Shown here piece after piece: positions 22,116 to 35,660 of a stretch of DNA of 64,000 nucleotides (its first letter is position 1; the number at the start of each line of letters is the position of its first letter). Position numbers and translations under genes: made by a program. The stretch lies in contig JXTC01000468.1 of the NCBI GenBank assembly GCA_002914845.1, positions 85,258-149,257 on the forward strand, given 5' to 3'. A model generated the notes under the pieces. The model was not told the DNA's origin. It worked only from the letters and a program-made list of their open reading frames with translations, and did no database searches. Source of the stretch: Trema orientale (lineage: Eukaryota; Streptophyta; Magnoliopsida; Rosales; Cannabaceae).

Positions 22116-22689
22116 TAAATAGTTTTTTATATTTATATACGTATGGCTGGATTTTTGTTTTATGATAAAATTACTAATATCATTATAAATATCATATCAA
22201 AATCCAATAGTCCAAATAAAAGTACCTATCAATGGAGCAAAAATAAAAATCTTCATTGAAACATGACCCATATATATGTAGATGTTATAAAGTCAGTTAA
22301 TTCTCATCATGATATAATATGTAGAGACAAAAACATTATAAAATAAAAACTTTTGTATCAAATTTTTGTCCATTATTATATTGAGTAGTTTGTTTCATCA
22401 ACTCAAAGAACAAAAATAATTTATGAACTCAAACGGAATCTAAGCAGACCTAACCATTCCGATATAATCTAAAAACTTTAGATTAAATGATAATGAATTA
22501 GTAGACAACTCTCTTATCATGAAGTAGTGATCTCACCCGAAATCGCCTACCCGTAAAACCCAAAAATTCTTTCTAGGAATATATATATATATATATATAT
22601 TAGCCAATACTTTTCATTAATCTAAGAACCCTTTTAGAAAATGTGGTTAAACTTATACTTACTTTTTAAGCAATTTTATATAATATATA

Positions 22690-23330
22690 TATATATGTGT
22701 TAGTTTCATGAAACTATACCTGAAAGATTGACGAAAGGGTAGTCTAAACACCCCTATAGCATAGAAGAGCTTCTTCATTTGTTTGGTGATACAGCGTAGG
22801 AAAAAAATAAAAAAAGACGGAAAGCTGGAATTTCCGGTAGACTACTTGGAGTTTCCAGTTTACCACCCCAGTCTACCACACTAATAACAGTCTATCAATT
22901 TTTCGTCCAAAAAAGTGATTAACTATCTGGAAGAGTCGGTATACAGGATCAGTCTGCTATCCGTTTTCGGTAAAAAGAACCGGTCCATCACCCAAGCTAC
23001 CGATTTGCGATTTCAACCTTTTTTACTACCTATTTTTACATTTTTTCCCTTTATTTCGTTACTAGATTTCGAATATTTTAATGTTTTTATTAGTGTTTTG
23101 TATCTTGTCTAGTTTTTCGATATATTGTAAGCCATGAGGCCCTTTTACTATAGAGTTTTGAGTTAATTAATAAAATTTCAGAGAAAGAAAGTATCTCCTT
23201 TCTTCCCAAATTTTTGGTATTCTATGAAAATCAACGTTTGTTTGAAGCCTATTTTCTAGTATTCGTGAGCGAATCAACAGGTTATAGTAGGTTATCCCTA
23301 ATTTTTGAAAAAATCTTTCTCATCAGACGC
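22690..23330. other. Probable LTR-retrotransposon debris
   Basis: There is no coding sequence. The stretch has LTR-like features (unusual base composition for the locus, GCCATGAGGCCC followed by a TATAGAG block, and TTTCAGAGAAAGAAAG near an apparent LTR tail) and runs into the Copia RT relic. No repeat partner was found in the window. Confidence 0.3.
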
Positions 23331-23394
23331 TTCCGCTATATCAATGGGATATACTAGAAGCTGCGATAAGATGATCCAAACCATCTAAAACATT

Positions 23395-24587
23395 TTTTAA
23401 TGATGAACTTCAAGAAACAGTGTTTATGGTTCAGCCTGAAGGTTACACTGATCTTTCTAAGCGTACACATGTCTGCAAGTTGCAAAAAGCTTTATATGGC
23501 CTTAACTAAGCACCTCATGCTTGGTTTGATAAACTTAAAAGTGTTCTACTGTATTGGAGATTTCAGAATTCAGTTTCTGATTCTTCTCTCTTTTATTGTC
23601 TGAGCTAATGGTGCTCTTATTCTGCTCCTTGTCTACGTTGATGACATTTTAATTACAAGAGAGAGTAATGAAGCTATTCAAAAAGTTATTATTGACGTTA
23701 ATAGAACCTTTGCTTTAAAAACTTTAGGTTCTGTCAATTATTTCTTAGGTTTTGAAGAAACTAGCAATGTTGCTAGTCTACGTCTTACTCAAACAAGTAT
23801 ACCTTGAATTTACTACAGAAAACTCGAATGGATACTGCAAAACTGAGTCCAACTCTATTCTGTCTCGGCAAATGACTTTCACTAGCCGATAGTCCTGCTT
23901 TTGACTAACTAACTGTGTATCGAAGTACAGTTGGAGCATTAGAATATCTAACCATGATAAGGCCTGATATTGCTTTTACTGTAAATAAGCTTAGCCTATT
24001 CCTTCAAGCTCCAACCATTAATCACTGGGCAGCGTGTAAACGAGTTTTAAGATATCTCAGAGGCATTACTCATCTTGGACTTATGTTCAATCCAACTTCA
24101 TGTCTAAAAATTAAAGGATTTTCTAATGTAGACCGGGCAAGTAGTATTGATGATAGACGCTCCGTTAGTGGTTATTATATTTATCTTGGAGGAAACTTTA
24201 ATAATTGGAGTTCCAAGAAACAAAAAGTACATAGTTGCTCGATCTAGCACTGAATCTGAATACAGATCTCTTGCCTTTGCTGCTACTGAACTAATATGGC
24301 CTCGTTCCTTGTTTAAAGGACTTGGGTTAAAGTTGCAGCAACAAAGTGTTCTTTGGTGTGATAATTGAAGTGCAAACTCTCTTGCTTCAAATCTTATGTT
24401 CCATGCTAGAACTAAACACATTGAGACCGATGTAAACTTTATTCATGAAAAAGTTCAAACTAAAGAAATTGACATCAAATACATTCCTACAGAAGAACAA
24501 CCTGCAGATTTGTTTACAAAACTGCTCTCTATTCCGATGTTCCAATTTTTTAGTACTAATTGGTTTCACCTCCATATCGTTTGAAGG
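23395..24587 (+). pseudogene. Ty1/Copia reverse transcriptase-RNase H relic
   Basis: In-order motifs with frameshifts and stops: LQETVFMVQPEGYTDLSK, KLQKALYGLN and then APHAWFDKL, the polymerase YVDD box at about 23632-23646, LKTLGSVNYFLGFE, YRSTVGALEYLTMIRPDIAF, the RNase H region with DDRRSVSGYYIYLGG and SSKKQKV, and ARSSTESEYRSLA at about 24240. It ends with RTKHIETDVNFIHE and EEQPADLFTKLL. Gag, protease and integrase are missing. This is a different Copia family from 8198-17641. Confidence 0.9.
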
Positions 24588-24780
24588 GGAATATTGAATC
24601 AGGTTCCAGAAATTGTTTAAAGGAGTGTATAACTAATTCTGTAACAAATTATAAAAGTTGTTATGAGTTAGTTTACTCTGTTTTGTTATCTGTTAGAGAA
24701 AGTTTTCGTTTGAGATATTTTGTAAAGCATTATATATATTGAAGTTAATGAATACTAGAAGATCAGAGTCATTTTACCCA
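24588..24780 (+). mobile_element. Possible 3' LTR start of the Copia relic
   Basis: A purine tract, GAAGGGGAA (24582-24590), follows the last pol codons, and the next bases TATTGAATCAGG would begin the LTR. No 5' LTR is present and the end cannot be set. Confidence 0.45.
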
Positions 24781-25453
24781 AATTAAAATATCTAGCCTTC
24801 ACATTTTCTTTACTGAAACAAATACGTTCGTTCCAATTAGGAACTAGCAGTCAATATATGATTCAGACTAATATAAATTTTTTGATTATCGGTTGAAAAC
24901 AAATGCTATTACATGCATGCATGTGTGTGGCCAAATATATATATATATAGGCCACCCCAACAAATATTGGTTCTTTTTTTCTTTTTTCTTCAGTTACCAG
25001 GGCTCACCGTTTTCTAACTTTTAAGTATTAACTACGCCTATAGTGTTAAGTGCAGCCGTAATACGACCTTATTAGACGATTTAAAAGTGCAAGAAAAACT
25101 AATAAAAAGAATTATTGTCGGATCTCCATATATATATATATAATCATGCTGAAATAATCCTATTGAATTACATAATATCAGTTTCAAATACCCGTCATTG
25201 AAATATATATATATATATATATAACTGCAAAAAAATATCATAAAGTATGATTTTTCTACATTTTTAATCATATTTTTTGACTTGTGCAAAATTTTACATT
25301 CATATTTTAAATCTCTGCAAATATATTTATTTTGCATACAAATCAGATGACTTGTGCTAACTGTTTTAAGTTATCAATAGATTTTTTATCTTAATTAGTA
25401 GAAATAAAATATTCTTAATTCAGATTTCATATTTAGTAAGAAATTTACTCGCC
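24781..25453. other. No gene seen; microsatellites
   Basis: AT-rich, with (TA)n runs at about 24935-24950, 25125-25142 and 25203-25222. The 99-codon minus-strand ORF here is low-complexity. Confidence 0.5.
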
Positions 25454-25479
25454 AATCACTACAACAAAAATATGAATTA

Positions 25480-25745
25480 GTGGCATTTATTTATTCAGCA
25501 ACATTTACATAAAAATGTCAGTACTATAGTATTTTAGTGGCATTTAGTCTAAAATGTCACCAAATTTATATTCAGTGGCATTTTTCAAATGTCATTGATA
25601 TTTTAATTTAGTGACATTTAAGCAAATGCCAGTATAATTTATCTTTGGTAGCATTTTTTAAAATGCCACTAAACTTAAATTTAGTGATATTTCTAAAATG
25701 TCACTAAATTTTAGATTTAATAACATCTTAAAATGTCACTTATTC
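25480..25745. repeat. CACTA left subterminal repeats
   Basis: About ten copies, in both orientations, of a TAGTGGCATTT or AAATGTCACTA word spaced at 15-35 bp. A matching array lies at 35280-35640. In En/Spm elements such arrays bind TnpA. Confidence 0.85.
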
Positions 25746-26439
25746 GTTTCTAAATAATTAATTATTTTAGAAATAGTAAAGTGAAAATTTGAAATATATA
25801 TAAAGATACTCTTTTACAAGATTAAACAAAATTAGGGAAAAAAATGACTATGATCTTTATATTTCTCTCAATTTTATTTTAACTTTTAGTTATTTTTACT
25901 TATTAGCTAACATCCAAGTTGATGTACTCATCATATTCAATTAAGTTGAAATCAAATGGAATTACCGTAAATAATTCTAAGCTATTTTTAACATTCTCGA
26001 ATATAAATCAATTGCAAATATTCTGCTTTTTTTTGTTATATAAATTGGATTTAGTAGCAATATATTAAAAGTGCATTTTAATATATATATATATTGATAA
26101 TTGAAGGAAATAGAATATAATCAAAGGAATTTTGAAGTTATAGATTTTTCTAATAGCGAAAAAGAGAAAAATCAGTAATATGGTTATTTCTATTTTTTTT
26201 ATTTATATATATTTTTTTAATTTCATATTATATTAGCTAACATATAAATTATACCCAATACATTCAATTCGATTAAAAGTAAAAAAGTTTTTTTGAAAGA
26301 AATTAAATAGTAAATAATTAATAAAGGAACTATAAAAGACAATATAAATTGAATAGTTCATTCCGAAAAAAAAAAAAAAAAAAAGAGAGATAAAAAAGTA
26401 ATGGTAACATCAAAACATACCCATCTTATATAAGTTAAT

Positions 26440-29400
26440 TTAAACGTCTTCAGATTCTTCATTCATACCAGTCGTATCTATAAGCGAGAAGTCAATAGTT
26501 ATATCTTGCATATCTGCTCTAGCCAAAATGATATTTTCATTATCAACATCAATAGGTACAATACAAATTGCGCTTTGCAAATACGACTCTATGTTCTCTT
26601 CATGTGATTGCATGCTCATATTATAGTAATCTCTTGAATTTATTTTGAGGGCGATATGTCATCATTTACTTTTAAGATCTTTAACATACATTACTTATTC
26701 TGCTTGGGAAGCTAGTATAAAAGGCTCATTATCATTCATCTTCTTGAAAAAGTTGACTATTGTATAATCTTTCTCCTTTTTAATTCCACTTCTAGTCATG
26801 CAATCACACCTGAAAAATACAACTCAATTTTCCAGAGAATAGTCTAACTCAATGATATCTGTTAATATTCCATAAAATGTAACGTCCCCCAAAATAGGAT
26901 TTTGATCTCTACTGCTTGAAAAACTTTGAGTCTTGGCAGTCATAAGTACTCTACTATTTTGAATTTTCTTTTTTTCCTTAATTCTTTGGTGTGGAACCTA
27001 AAACTATTTATAAGATATTTTTTATATCTAGTGAAAACTTTATTTGATCCACCAGCTGAACATCTTAAATCTTCAGAAACTTGATTATCACTAGAATTAT
27101 ATAACTCTCTCTATCTATTTGCATAAAGAAAAATATTAAACTTAATCTTGTGAACCTATGAACTCATTAAGTACTGCAAGGCAAAAAAAAACTAACCTTT
27201 GTTTGAAACCACGAGGAAAACATTTGACTATGAATATGATCATTGGTCATTTAGGATTGACGAGAGTTTTGTTGTGCAACAATATTGCGATGTTGTTTGC
27301 AAAAAATAAATGAGCTAAAATAAGTTATTGTATGTGTACTTTTAAATTTATGTAATTTTATCAGGAATTATTCTTACTCAATAAATTGGTATGCTATGTT
27401 GCAATTAAAAAACACATATTGATGTGTCTTCGCCTTAATGTCCTCATCTAATATTTTTAGTTCCTTTTTTCTCAAATGTCAACCTGTTATTTGAAAAATA
27501 GGCAGTCTTTCCTGATCCAGCTCTATATTACTATAATTTCTAATTTCGCAATTAAATTTTGTTTCCACACTTTCCATGTACCGAAAACAAAATATCAAAC
27601 ATTCATCAGCTAAATAACCTTCTGCAATACAACCTTTTGGGCGATTTCTATTTCATACATATGACTTCAACTTCGATAAGTACCTGTAGTCACACTAAAG
27701 TTAATAAATTATAAAATCAATTATTTGAAATTAAATGAGGAGATTAATTTGAAAAATACGACTTACTTTTCGATAGGGTACGTATAATGGTATATAGAAG
27801 GTCTAGCAATTCTTACTTTATATGCTAAATGAACTACTAAATGCACCATGATATCGAAAAATATAAGAGGAAACATTTTCTCTAAATTACAGAGAGTGAC
27901 TGGTATTTGTTTCTCAAGTTTCATAAACTCTTGCAGTCGAGCAACTTTTGAATACATTTCATAGAAATAGTTGCTCGATTCAGTCATATGCAAACGAACA
28001 TGTAGACTTGATATTTTCCTCAAAGCTAGTGGTAATAATTGTGTCATTATAATGTGAAAATTACGACTCTTGAGCCCATTAATTTTTAGTTTTTTCATAT
28101 CAATGCATCTAGAAATATTGGCAGCGTAACCATCGGGAACCTTAATCGTCTTTAAGAGCCTACAAAATTCACGTTTTTCTTCCCTTTTCAATGAGAAATA
28201 AGTAGATGGTATGATTATTTTGTTTGATGTATTCTCCTTTAGGTAAAGTTCAGATCTAATACCTATAAACCTTAAGTCAAGATGCACATTCAAATGTTCT
28301 TTATTTTTTGTATCCAAATTCAATAATGTCCTAATCACACTTTTACATAATTTTTTTTTTTCAATATGCTTCACATCAAGATTATGGCATAGTAAATTGT
28401 CCTTCCAATAAGGCATTTACAATCCTGATAAATACTAAAAAAAGTGTCCTTGTTACAAGATGGACATACCAATTGTCCTTTTGTGTTCTATCCTGATAAG
28501 TTCGCATATGCAAGGAAGTCACTGATAGTCCATAATAGTGATGCCCGTAAATTAAATTTTTTTTTTCTTGATGCATCGAAAGTTTCAACTCTAACTTCCC
28601 ATAATTTCTTTAATTCCTCGATCAGTGGTTCCAAACACACATCTATATTATTTCCAGGCGCATTAGGGCCAGGTATGAACAATGACATAATAAAATTAGG
28701 TTGTTTCATATACATCCATGGGGAAAGGTTATATGGTATCAAAATCACTGGTCATGTGCTGTGGAAAACACTTAATATTTTAAAAGGATTCATTCCATCA
28801 CATGCTAATCCAAGTCTAATATTTTGAGGTTCTACAATAAAATCTATATGTTGGTGATCAAAAGTCATCCATGCTGGAGAATCTCTAGGATATCACATAC
28901 AACTATCATTTGTACGGTCTTCTTCATGATGCCAAGTCATAAAATCTGATGTCTTTGATGACATAAATAATCGTTGTAGCCTCGGTATCAATAGAAAATG
29001 ACGCAAAACTTTAGCCTCACTTCTATTTTAAAGGGAAAAAAAAGAGAACTTAGTCATAATTCAAAAAATTTGAAAACATTTAAAAAACACATATAAAGTG
29101 ATACTTTTTATATTTATTACATATCTGGATCTACTACAGATATCACATTCTGTGGTATTTATATGCTCTTTTCTGTATAGAATGTAATCGTTGGGGATGC
29201 ATCGATTTTTTTATAACTAAGTCCCAATTCATTGGTTAGATTTTTTTCCTCATAAAATGAATTTGATAATGTTTCACCCTCTGGTAAAGCTTTTTTTAAT
29301 AATGCTAAAGGATTTATTGCTCCATTTACCAATGCATTTAATATGATATAGTTAGACAATGAATGATAGTTTCATAAAGCTATTACAGCCTGGGTAAAGT

Positions 29401-29850
29401 TCTTTCTCTGCATCTTTCATCAACTTGTAAAATTCATTCGTCTTTTCATTTGGCTCATTTCCTATACTTTCAGAATTATTACTTTCAATTTCATGTTCTC
29501 CATTAGCCACTCCATACGCATCATGCATGACCTCTTGCATATTAATATTATAATTCGGCTCATGAATATCACTTTGAGTTTCTACATTTTGTGCAGCATG
29601 GGACGATGCTTCTCCATGTAGAATCCAATTAGTGTACCCTTCCATAAATCTATCACATATAAGATGTTCAAACGCTACTTCGTGAGTGACAGGTATAACA
29701 AGTCCGCACTTCACACAAGGACAGACAATCTTATTATCGTAACTTGCATTTTTAAATGCAAAATCCAAGAACATATGTACTCTTTTTTCATATAAGTCAC
29801 TCAACTTAGATTGGTACATCCAACTCTTATCCGTAATTAATTTTTTTTAA
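26440..29850 (-). pseudogene. CACTA transposase (tnp2 type), decayed
   Basis: Minus-strand order: transposase-associated domain (about 29600-29845; DKSWMYQSKL, KIVCPCVKCG, HLICDRFMEGYTNWILHGE); AEKELYPGCNSFMKLSFIV; after frameshifts, LGLSYKKIDASP; the transposase_21 core (about 28390-28860) with PAWMTFDHQHID, LIPYNLSPWMYMKQPNFIMS, IPGPNAPGNNIDVCLEPLIE and LLWTISDFLAYANLSGW; DUF4218 (27763-28100) with LPLALRKISS and EKMFPLIFFDIMVHLVVHL; CIAEGYLADECLIFCFRYME (about 27560-27625); and a DUF4216 part (26440-26960) with ILGDVTFYGIL. Several frameshifts and stops interrupt it. All domains of an autonomous CACTA transposase are traceable. Confidence 0.9.
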
Positions 29851-31768
29851 ACAAAGATGAAGTGTTACCTATGTGAATCCATAAGGAATAATATTTAATT
29901 AAAAACACTACTCAACATGATATACTATATATTAGTTTTCCCAAAATAAAAGTTAAAATAACTAATACATATAAAAACAAGACAAAAGATAAAAGGACCA
30001 ACCTTATTAATTTAGACATAATTACAATAGTCAAGAAACTAGGAAAAATACGATTCTTAAAAAAAAAAATGAAAAGGTTCTTACTGAAAGATTAAAACTT
30101 TAAATATGGAATTAATTGATGGTTGACGATAGTTATTATCGTGCACTGCAGAAAGTCTTAGACTATATAATATTTATAAAAGCTAGAGTATATATGTAAC
30201 CGACTAGAAAGACAAGTAGACACCTAGTAGGATTCCTTAAACCTATGGCCAAAAGAATTAGATAAATAAATTTCATATATTATTCTATATATAAAACAAA
30301 TAGACACCTAGCAGGATTCCTTAAACTTGTACGACAAACTTCCACATAATCTTTATTTTTTGAATATATTATCTATAAAATACATGTTAGGATATATAAA
30401 TAAATTTATATAAGATATATATGTGATATTCTTTACGCCAACAAAAAAAATAGATAAAGAAACTAAATAAAAAAAAAAACTAAAACTCATACTCAATCTT
30501 ATTTGGAAAAAAAAAATTAAAAATGACTTCAGATCAAAATATCTAACCCCTACGTAGAAAATAAATATATACATTAAAAAAAAGTGAAAAAAAATCAAAT
30601 ACTCCACATCTGATATTTATGCCTTTTAATTTTCATGAAACTTGTTTACGGTACTCTCTTTTTTTTCTCCCCATTCTTTTGGAGGGAAGGTGCCTTTTTT
30701 AGCTTCTCTTAGGGAATTTAATATCATATTTGTTTTATCTGATTGTTTTTATAAGTCTAACTCATTTCTTACCTTTCTCCACGACTAAAGGGCTTCATAA
30801 GAGAATCAATTCTCAGATAATATTTAAAATCTAAAGTTAATTATTTGTTTTAATTGTCTCTTTCACATTAAGATTTTTTCTTTTGTTTTTAGTTATTATT
30901 ATGGTTATTTCTTTAACAGTCATAGAAATCTTTACATATTTGATAGATCCCAAAACTGATGTTTATATTAATGAGGTTTTGATTTTAGAAAATTAATTAG
31001 GTATATGATAGCAATTTACAAGGAAAAATGATCGAATATATATTTCTAATGTGTAAATATTAAGTACTGTGAATTATCAAATATAACGGAGGATTTACAT
31101 GCTGATCAATCAAGTTAGGGGTTGTTTACAGCTCAACTATATAAAATACAAAATTCAATCTGTTGACTTTAATAAAATCCCAAAATTTTGATAGCCTCAA
31201 GTAATTAATTAGTTGCATTTATGATATATTATTTTGTTGGGTAATAAGATTTGACAAATTGCTTTAGAAAATTTTTAATTTGATTGTTTCTTTTGACTTT
31301 TGAGTACTATTTGCAACCCAATCAGGAATTGACTATGTTATTAAGAAAATCTTTGATTAGTTAGTACAACCAATTACATAATATACACTGAGAACTGATC
31401 TATACTAACATTCTCTCAAAGGAAATTTTAGCACATTTTCAGTTTCAAACTACTTAACTGAATCAATTTAGTGGATACAAAATTGAAGACATATATATAT
31501 ATATATATTTTCTTATATAGAAGCCTTTTATCTTCTTCTCGTTTTCTTTTTTCTTTTTTATAATCAGTAAAATACATGCTCTTATTTATGATCATATTAA
31601 TATAAATGGTCGTGGATTTGGCACTCCTAATATCTTACAACTATGATAAAAAACTATGTATATGAATGTGTAAAACTCAGCTCATAACCTGATTTTGATT
31701 CTTTTACAAATGAATTTTACAATAGTCAAATACATTATTAATTCTTTGTAATTGAAACTTGAGCAGAT

Positions 31769-34585
31769 ATGGACCCGTATTTACAATATAGATTGGCTTT
31801 ACAAGATGGCATCTGCTCATTTACAGATATGTTGGCAGATGAAGATACTACTAGAAAATCTCGTCGAGGTCTAATACACATGCGTGACATTTAGGGGAAT
31901 CATGATGGTGACAAGGTACCAATCACGTGTAACAAATATGGCCAACCAGATAATGAAAATGCAAATAAGTTATCTAGTTTTATTGGCATATTAGTATGGG
32001 ATGGAAAAAAAACCCCAATCAATTAAAAAAATTGGTATAAAGTACCCAATAAGTACAAAAATAGAATGTTGAATATTATACAGGTATTATTTATTTAAGG
32101 ATAATACTTGAGGTACCAATTTTTGTACCAAATTTTTAATACTAATACATGTGGCATGTTATTTGTCACCTCGCAATTGGTGATAATGTTTAATCTATTT
32201 ATGGTAAGTTCTAACATACTAACTAGATGGTGACAACTTATATGTCACATGTGTTGGTACAAAAAATTTAGTACAAAAGTTAAGATATGTAGTATTATCC
32301 TTTATTTAATTAGTACTGGATTTGAAAGTTTATATTACAAGTTATTAGTACTAATGTCAATGTTGTTTTTACATTGCTATTTGCTAATATTCACTCTTTG
32401 GATTGTTATAGGAAAAGTTTGCAATTCCTATTGATGCTAAGACTTGGGCCATGAAGATTTGTAGTAGGAAATTGAGAGATTGGAAGTCTTCTCTTAAAAA
32501 AACATACTATATGAGCACCTGAGTTTTGAGGAACAAAAACAATTTAAGGACAAAAAGGTATATGATGATCAGTAGGAACAATTGATAAAGTATTAGGTAA
32601 CAGAAGATGCAAAGGTTTTTTGTCATTTTAAAAACTGTCATTTAGTTTATTCTTTTTTTCTTTCTTTTTTTTTTTCAGTCTAAGCATTCATTATATATTG
32701 AACTCTATGCATTTCTTTTTTGTTTTTTAAATGTTCTTCTAGTAGAGGAGTGACAAAAGTAAGACTAGCCGTATAAAAAAAAAGTTAGAACTGGCACAAA
32801 TAGCTTTGCATGAATTAGGACATCACAGGTAAAATTTAAAAATTACAATGATATAGAAAATTAAATATCGTGTTATGTTAAGAACACAGTGATTGTTATT
32901 TTCAATTAAAATTTGTAAATATTATGTTTTCTTTATAGAAGAAGAAAATTGGATGTACACCACTACGTGAAAGTATGTTTAAAATCTGCTATACCAAAAA
33001 AGATGGGACTGTTACTGATGGCAGTACAAAAGAAGTTATGGTAAGATCATTTATACTTCATAATCAATATCTTATTAGTTTTGTTTTTTTTTATTTTGTA
33101 TTAGATTATATTTTTGATGATGTTAATTGAATGATAGTTATGCTTACAACAAAAGTTGAGTTTGAACGAAGATGCATCAAAAGAGAAGAGTCAAAATGAT
33201 ACTTTTTCAGAAATAATGGTTGAAGAAAAGAATGGACAAGTTCACTTGTATGGATTTGGTGTGTACCCATTCAATGATTAGGGAGATACATCAACTTGGA
33301 AACAAAACCGAAATGAGTATGTGGATACCCTGCAAACTGAACTAAATAATTTAAGGTCTAGAGTTCAAAATCTTACTAAGGCTTTTTCACTCAATCAGTC
33401 ACTACAAGTTAAGTTTCTTATGTTTATTTTATTTCAAAGAAAATTGCTAAATAATAAATCTTACTTATTTAATTAAATTTATTTATATATGTAGGCCCTA
33501 AATCAAAATAATAACAACGACATATCTACATTGCAGGTTAAAGTTTTGTTTTCATTTCATTTTTAAGATTATTAACCCATAAATTATACTTGTATTGATA
33601 GTAGTATGTATGTAGACCTCACATTCTTCTACTTCTTATAACCAAATACTTCGACGTCAATTGTAGTTTTCATCATTAGCATATGATACTCTTGTTGCTC
33701 AGGTAAAATCATACTACTTGATTAATACTTTTTATTACTAATTAAAATATTTTAACAACTTCTTTTAGCTCAATGAAATTCTTGTGAAAAGTTGTGTTGT
33801 TTCGTCTACGTTCTTGAGAAAAATTATTAACAGTAGTCTACTTATTTTTTTGATACTTTTGGCATTTTTTTCTTCTTTGATTTATTGATAGTGAATTTAA
33901 TTAGTTCATAATTTCAACGTATATAGTTATATATAGGCTTTTGTCCAAATACTGCTTCAACTAACAAAAAGTTTATTAACTAATTAAGCTTTTCTTAGTA
34001 TATTCAATTCTATGATAACTAATTAATCTATTAAAGTTTAGCATCTATATTTATTAGATGATAGGCCTACTACCTTTCTTATTTATGATTACATACAACA
34101 AATTGATATATATATATATAATTCGATAATAATTATCTAATAAACAACTATCTTGAAATAGATTCATTTGTTGTATCATAAGCAATAATTCTCAAACTCC
34201 ACCCCTAATATGAGAGTCTACGTGTCCCAATCTTCAATTCTTTTATTATATATATATACACATATTATTTTAATACTTTTTTTTACTACTTCATTGTTAT
34301 ATTTTAACATAATTACTTATATGCAATAATTTTGATTATTCAGATTGGCGATGTAGTCAATATAAAGAGTATAACTAATGAACCTGAAACAATCGCTATT
34401 AGTCTCCTTAGTAGTAAAGATCCATTAAAGAAGTTAGAGGAGAAGGGCTAGGATCATTTTTTTCTGAAATTATTGTTCAAGTCCCTATCAAGCCCGGTGA
34501 GCAATTAATTAGATCACATGGACAATTTAAGACAATTGGTCAAGTTATTGGAGTACCTATTGCATGGCCTAAGACATTTGTGGTA
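31769..34585 (+). pseudogene. CACTA tnpA-like gene (plant transposase Ptta/En/Spm family), decayed
   Basis: Exon-like blocks: 31769-32082 (start MDPYLQYRLAL; TRKSRRGLIHMRDI; after a TAG, GNHDGDKVPITCNKYGQP, LSSFIGILVWDGKK), about 32412-32575 (KFAIPIDAKTWAMKI; KLRDWKSSLKKTYY), 32745-32830 (SDKSKTSRIKKKLELAQIAL), 32940-33040 (GCTPLRESMFKICYTKKDGT), about 33146-33415 and 34344-34583 (GDVVNIKSITNEPETIAISL; IGQVIGVPIAWPKTFV). This is the standard order of the plant Ptta/En/Spm protein that binds the subterminal repeats. One frame change in the last block and several stops make it non-functional as read. Confidence 0.85.
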
Positions 34586-35279
34586 AGTTAAATAAAAGTT
34601 CGAACATGAAAAGTGTTTCTTAATCTAATTGTAATTTTTTGTAGTTTTTTTTCCTCCTTATGAAAAATTTAAGGGAACATGTTTGATCAAATTCATTTCA
34701 TCTCTTTTTTTTTTTTTTCCTTATGTTCTATATAAAATGATTATAGGTATGCTAATTATTTTTTAATGGTTATAGTTATGCTTATTATTTTTTGTTTAAA
34801 ATTGTGCAAATTTCACAGGACTCAGATACACAACTTCCTGATCAATTGGAATGACTGTATTTTTCTGATAAACTATGCTCTTGTAAATATTTTTATTTTT
34901 CATCTGAATTTTTGTACTTTTTTTATGTATAGAGACAAGTTTTCTTTTGTTACTACTGATTCAGCTGATGTACTCTTTTTCCTGACTATGATTTTTCCCA
35001 TTGGGTTTTGCCTAGTTAGGTTTTAATGAGGCACAGCTCGGTAGTTGCTTTGTTTGTTTCTTATTAGGTTTTTTTTCCCGTTTTTGAAATAGTGTATCTC
35101 TTTTCTTTATTTTAATAAATTTTTTTCCCTCAGAATTACTTAAACGTTGCATGTGTTGTTTCTTTGTTTAATGTTATTAGAATTAGCTTTTGAAATAAAT
35201 GCTAAAATGAAGATCTTAAAAGAAAAAACTAAAATCGATATTGTTTTAATTAATAAATTAGCATGGCTTATTAACTTTT

Positions 35280-35640
35280 TAATATCTTGGCCTACCGCCA
35301 TTTTTAAAATGTCACAATTTCTTTTAAGCAAACTAGTTTAATGACATTTTTCTAAATATCATAACATGATTTAGTAATATTTTTAAAAGGTCACCAATTA
35401 AAACTTTCCTTTGACTTTTTAAAATATTTTCTATTTATTAAGTTAAATAATATAGTTACATTTGAAAATAATTGTATTAGTATTTTAAAAATACCACTAA
35501 AAAAGATGTTATAGTGACATTTTCAATATCACTAGGACATTTAGTCATATTGGTATCACCGACATTTGCCATAAATGTCACTAAATTGAAAAATGTCACT
35601 AAAAATAAATAATAGCAGCATTTTCAAATATCACATATTG
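35280..35640. repeat. CACTA right subterminal repeats
   Basis: Copies of AAATGTCACTA, TAGTGACATTT and TAATGACATTT-like words in both orientations, mirroring the array at 25480-25745 and ending at the right terminus. Confidence 0.85.
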
Positions 35641-35660
35641 AGACTTTTGTTGTATTGAAT

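Larger units (their letters stand above)
7600..22556 (-). pseudogene. Bark storage protein-like gene, copy 2, nested pseudogene
   Basis: Remnants appear in the correct order on the minus strand: exon 2 at about 22508-22556 (FRV and HDKRVVY traces, acceptor lost), exon 4 at 18461-18594 (truncated, in-frame TAG where the paralogues have TGG), exon 5 at 8001-8186 (frameshift before the NAAY-equivalent site; intron 5 donor changed from GC to GG) and about 7600-7812 for exon 6 (TAG plus the +1 shift shared with copy 1). Exons 1 and 3 were not found. A Copia element sits in intron 4, 11 bases upstream of the exon-5 acceptor. A Gypsy fragment lies between exons 4 and 2. The gene was dead before most insertions, since the exon-6 shift is shared with copy 1. 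Confidence 0.8.
25457..35657. mobile_element. Full-length CACTA (En/Spm) transposon
   Basis: The left end is CACTACAACAAAAAT. The right end in reverse complement is CAATACAACAAAAG. AAT lies directly outside both ends (25454-25456 and 35658-35660), the 3-bp duplication expected of CACTA elements. The body is 10,201 bp. It has subterminal repeats of a GTGGCATTT/GTGACATTT word at both ends, a tnp2-type transposase on the minus strand and a tnpA-like gene on the plus strand. Both genes carry stops, so it is probably non-autonomous now. The right terminus has CAATA instead of CACTA. Confidence 0.93.

Noticed and set aside
24104-24421. 105-codon minus-strand ORF
   Set aside because: Antisense to the Copia RNase H relic.
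28444-28827. 127-codon plus-strand ORF
   Set aside because: It is the antisense shadow of the tnp2 transposase core on the minus strand.
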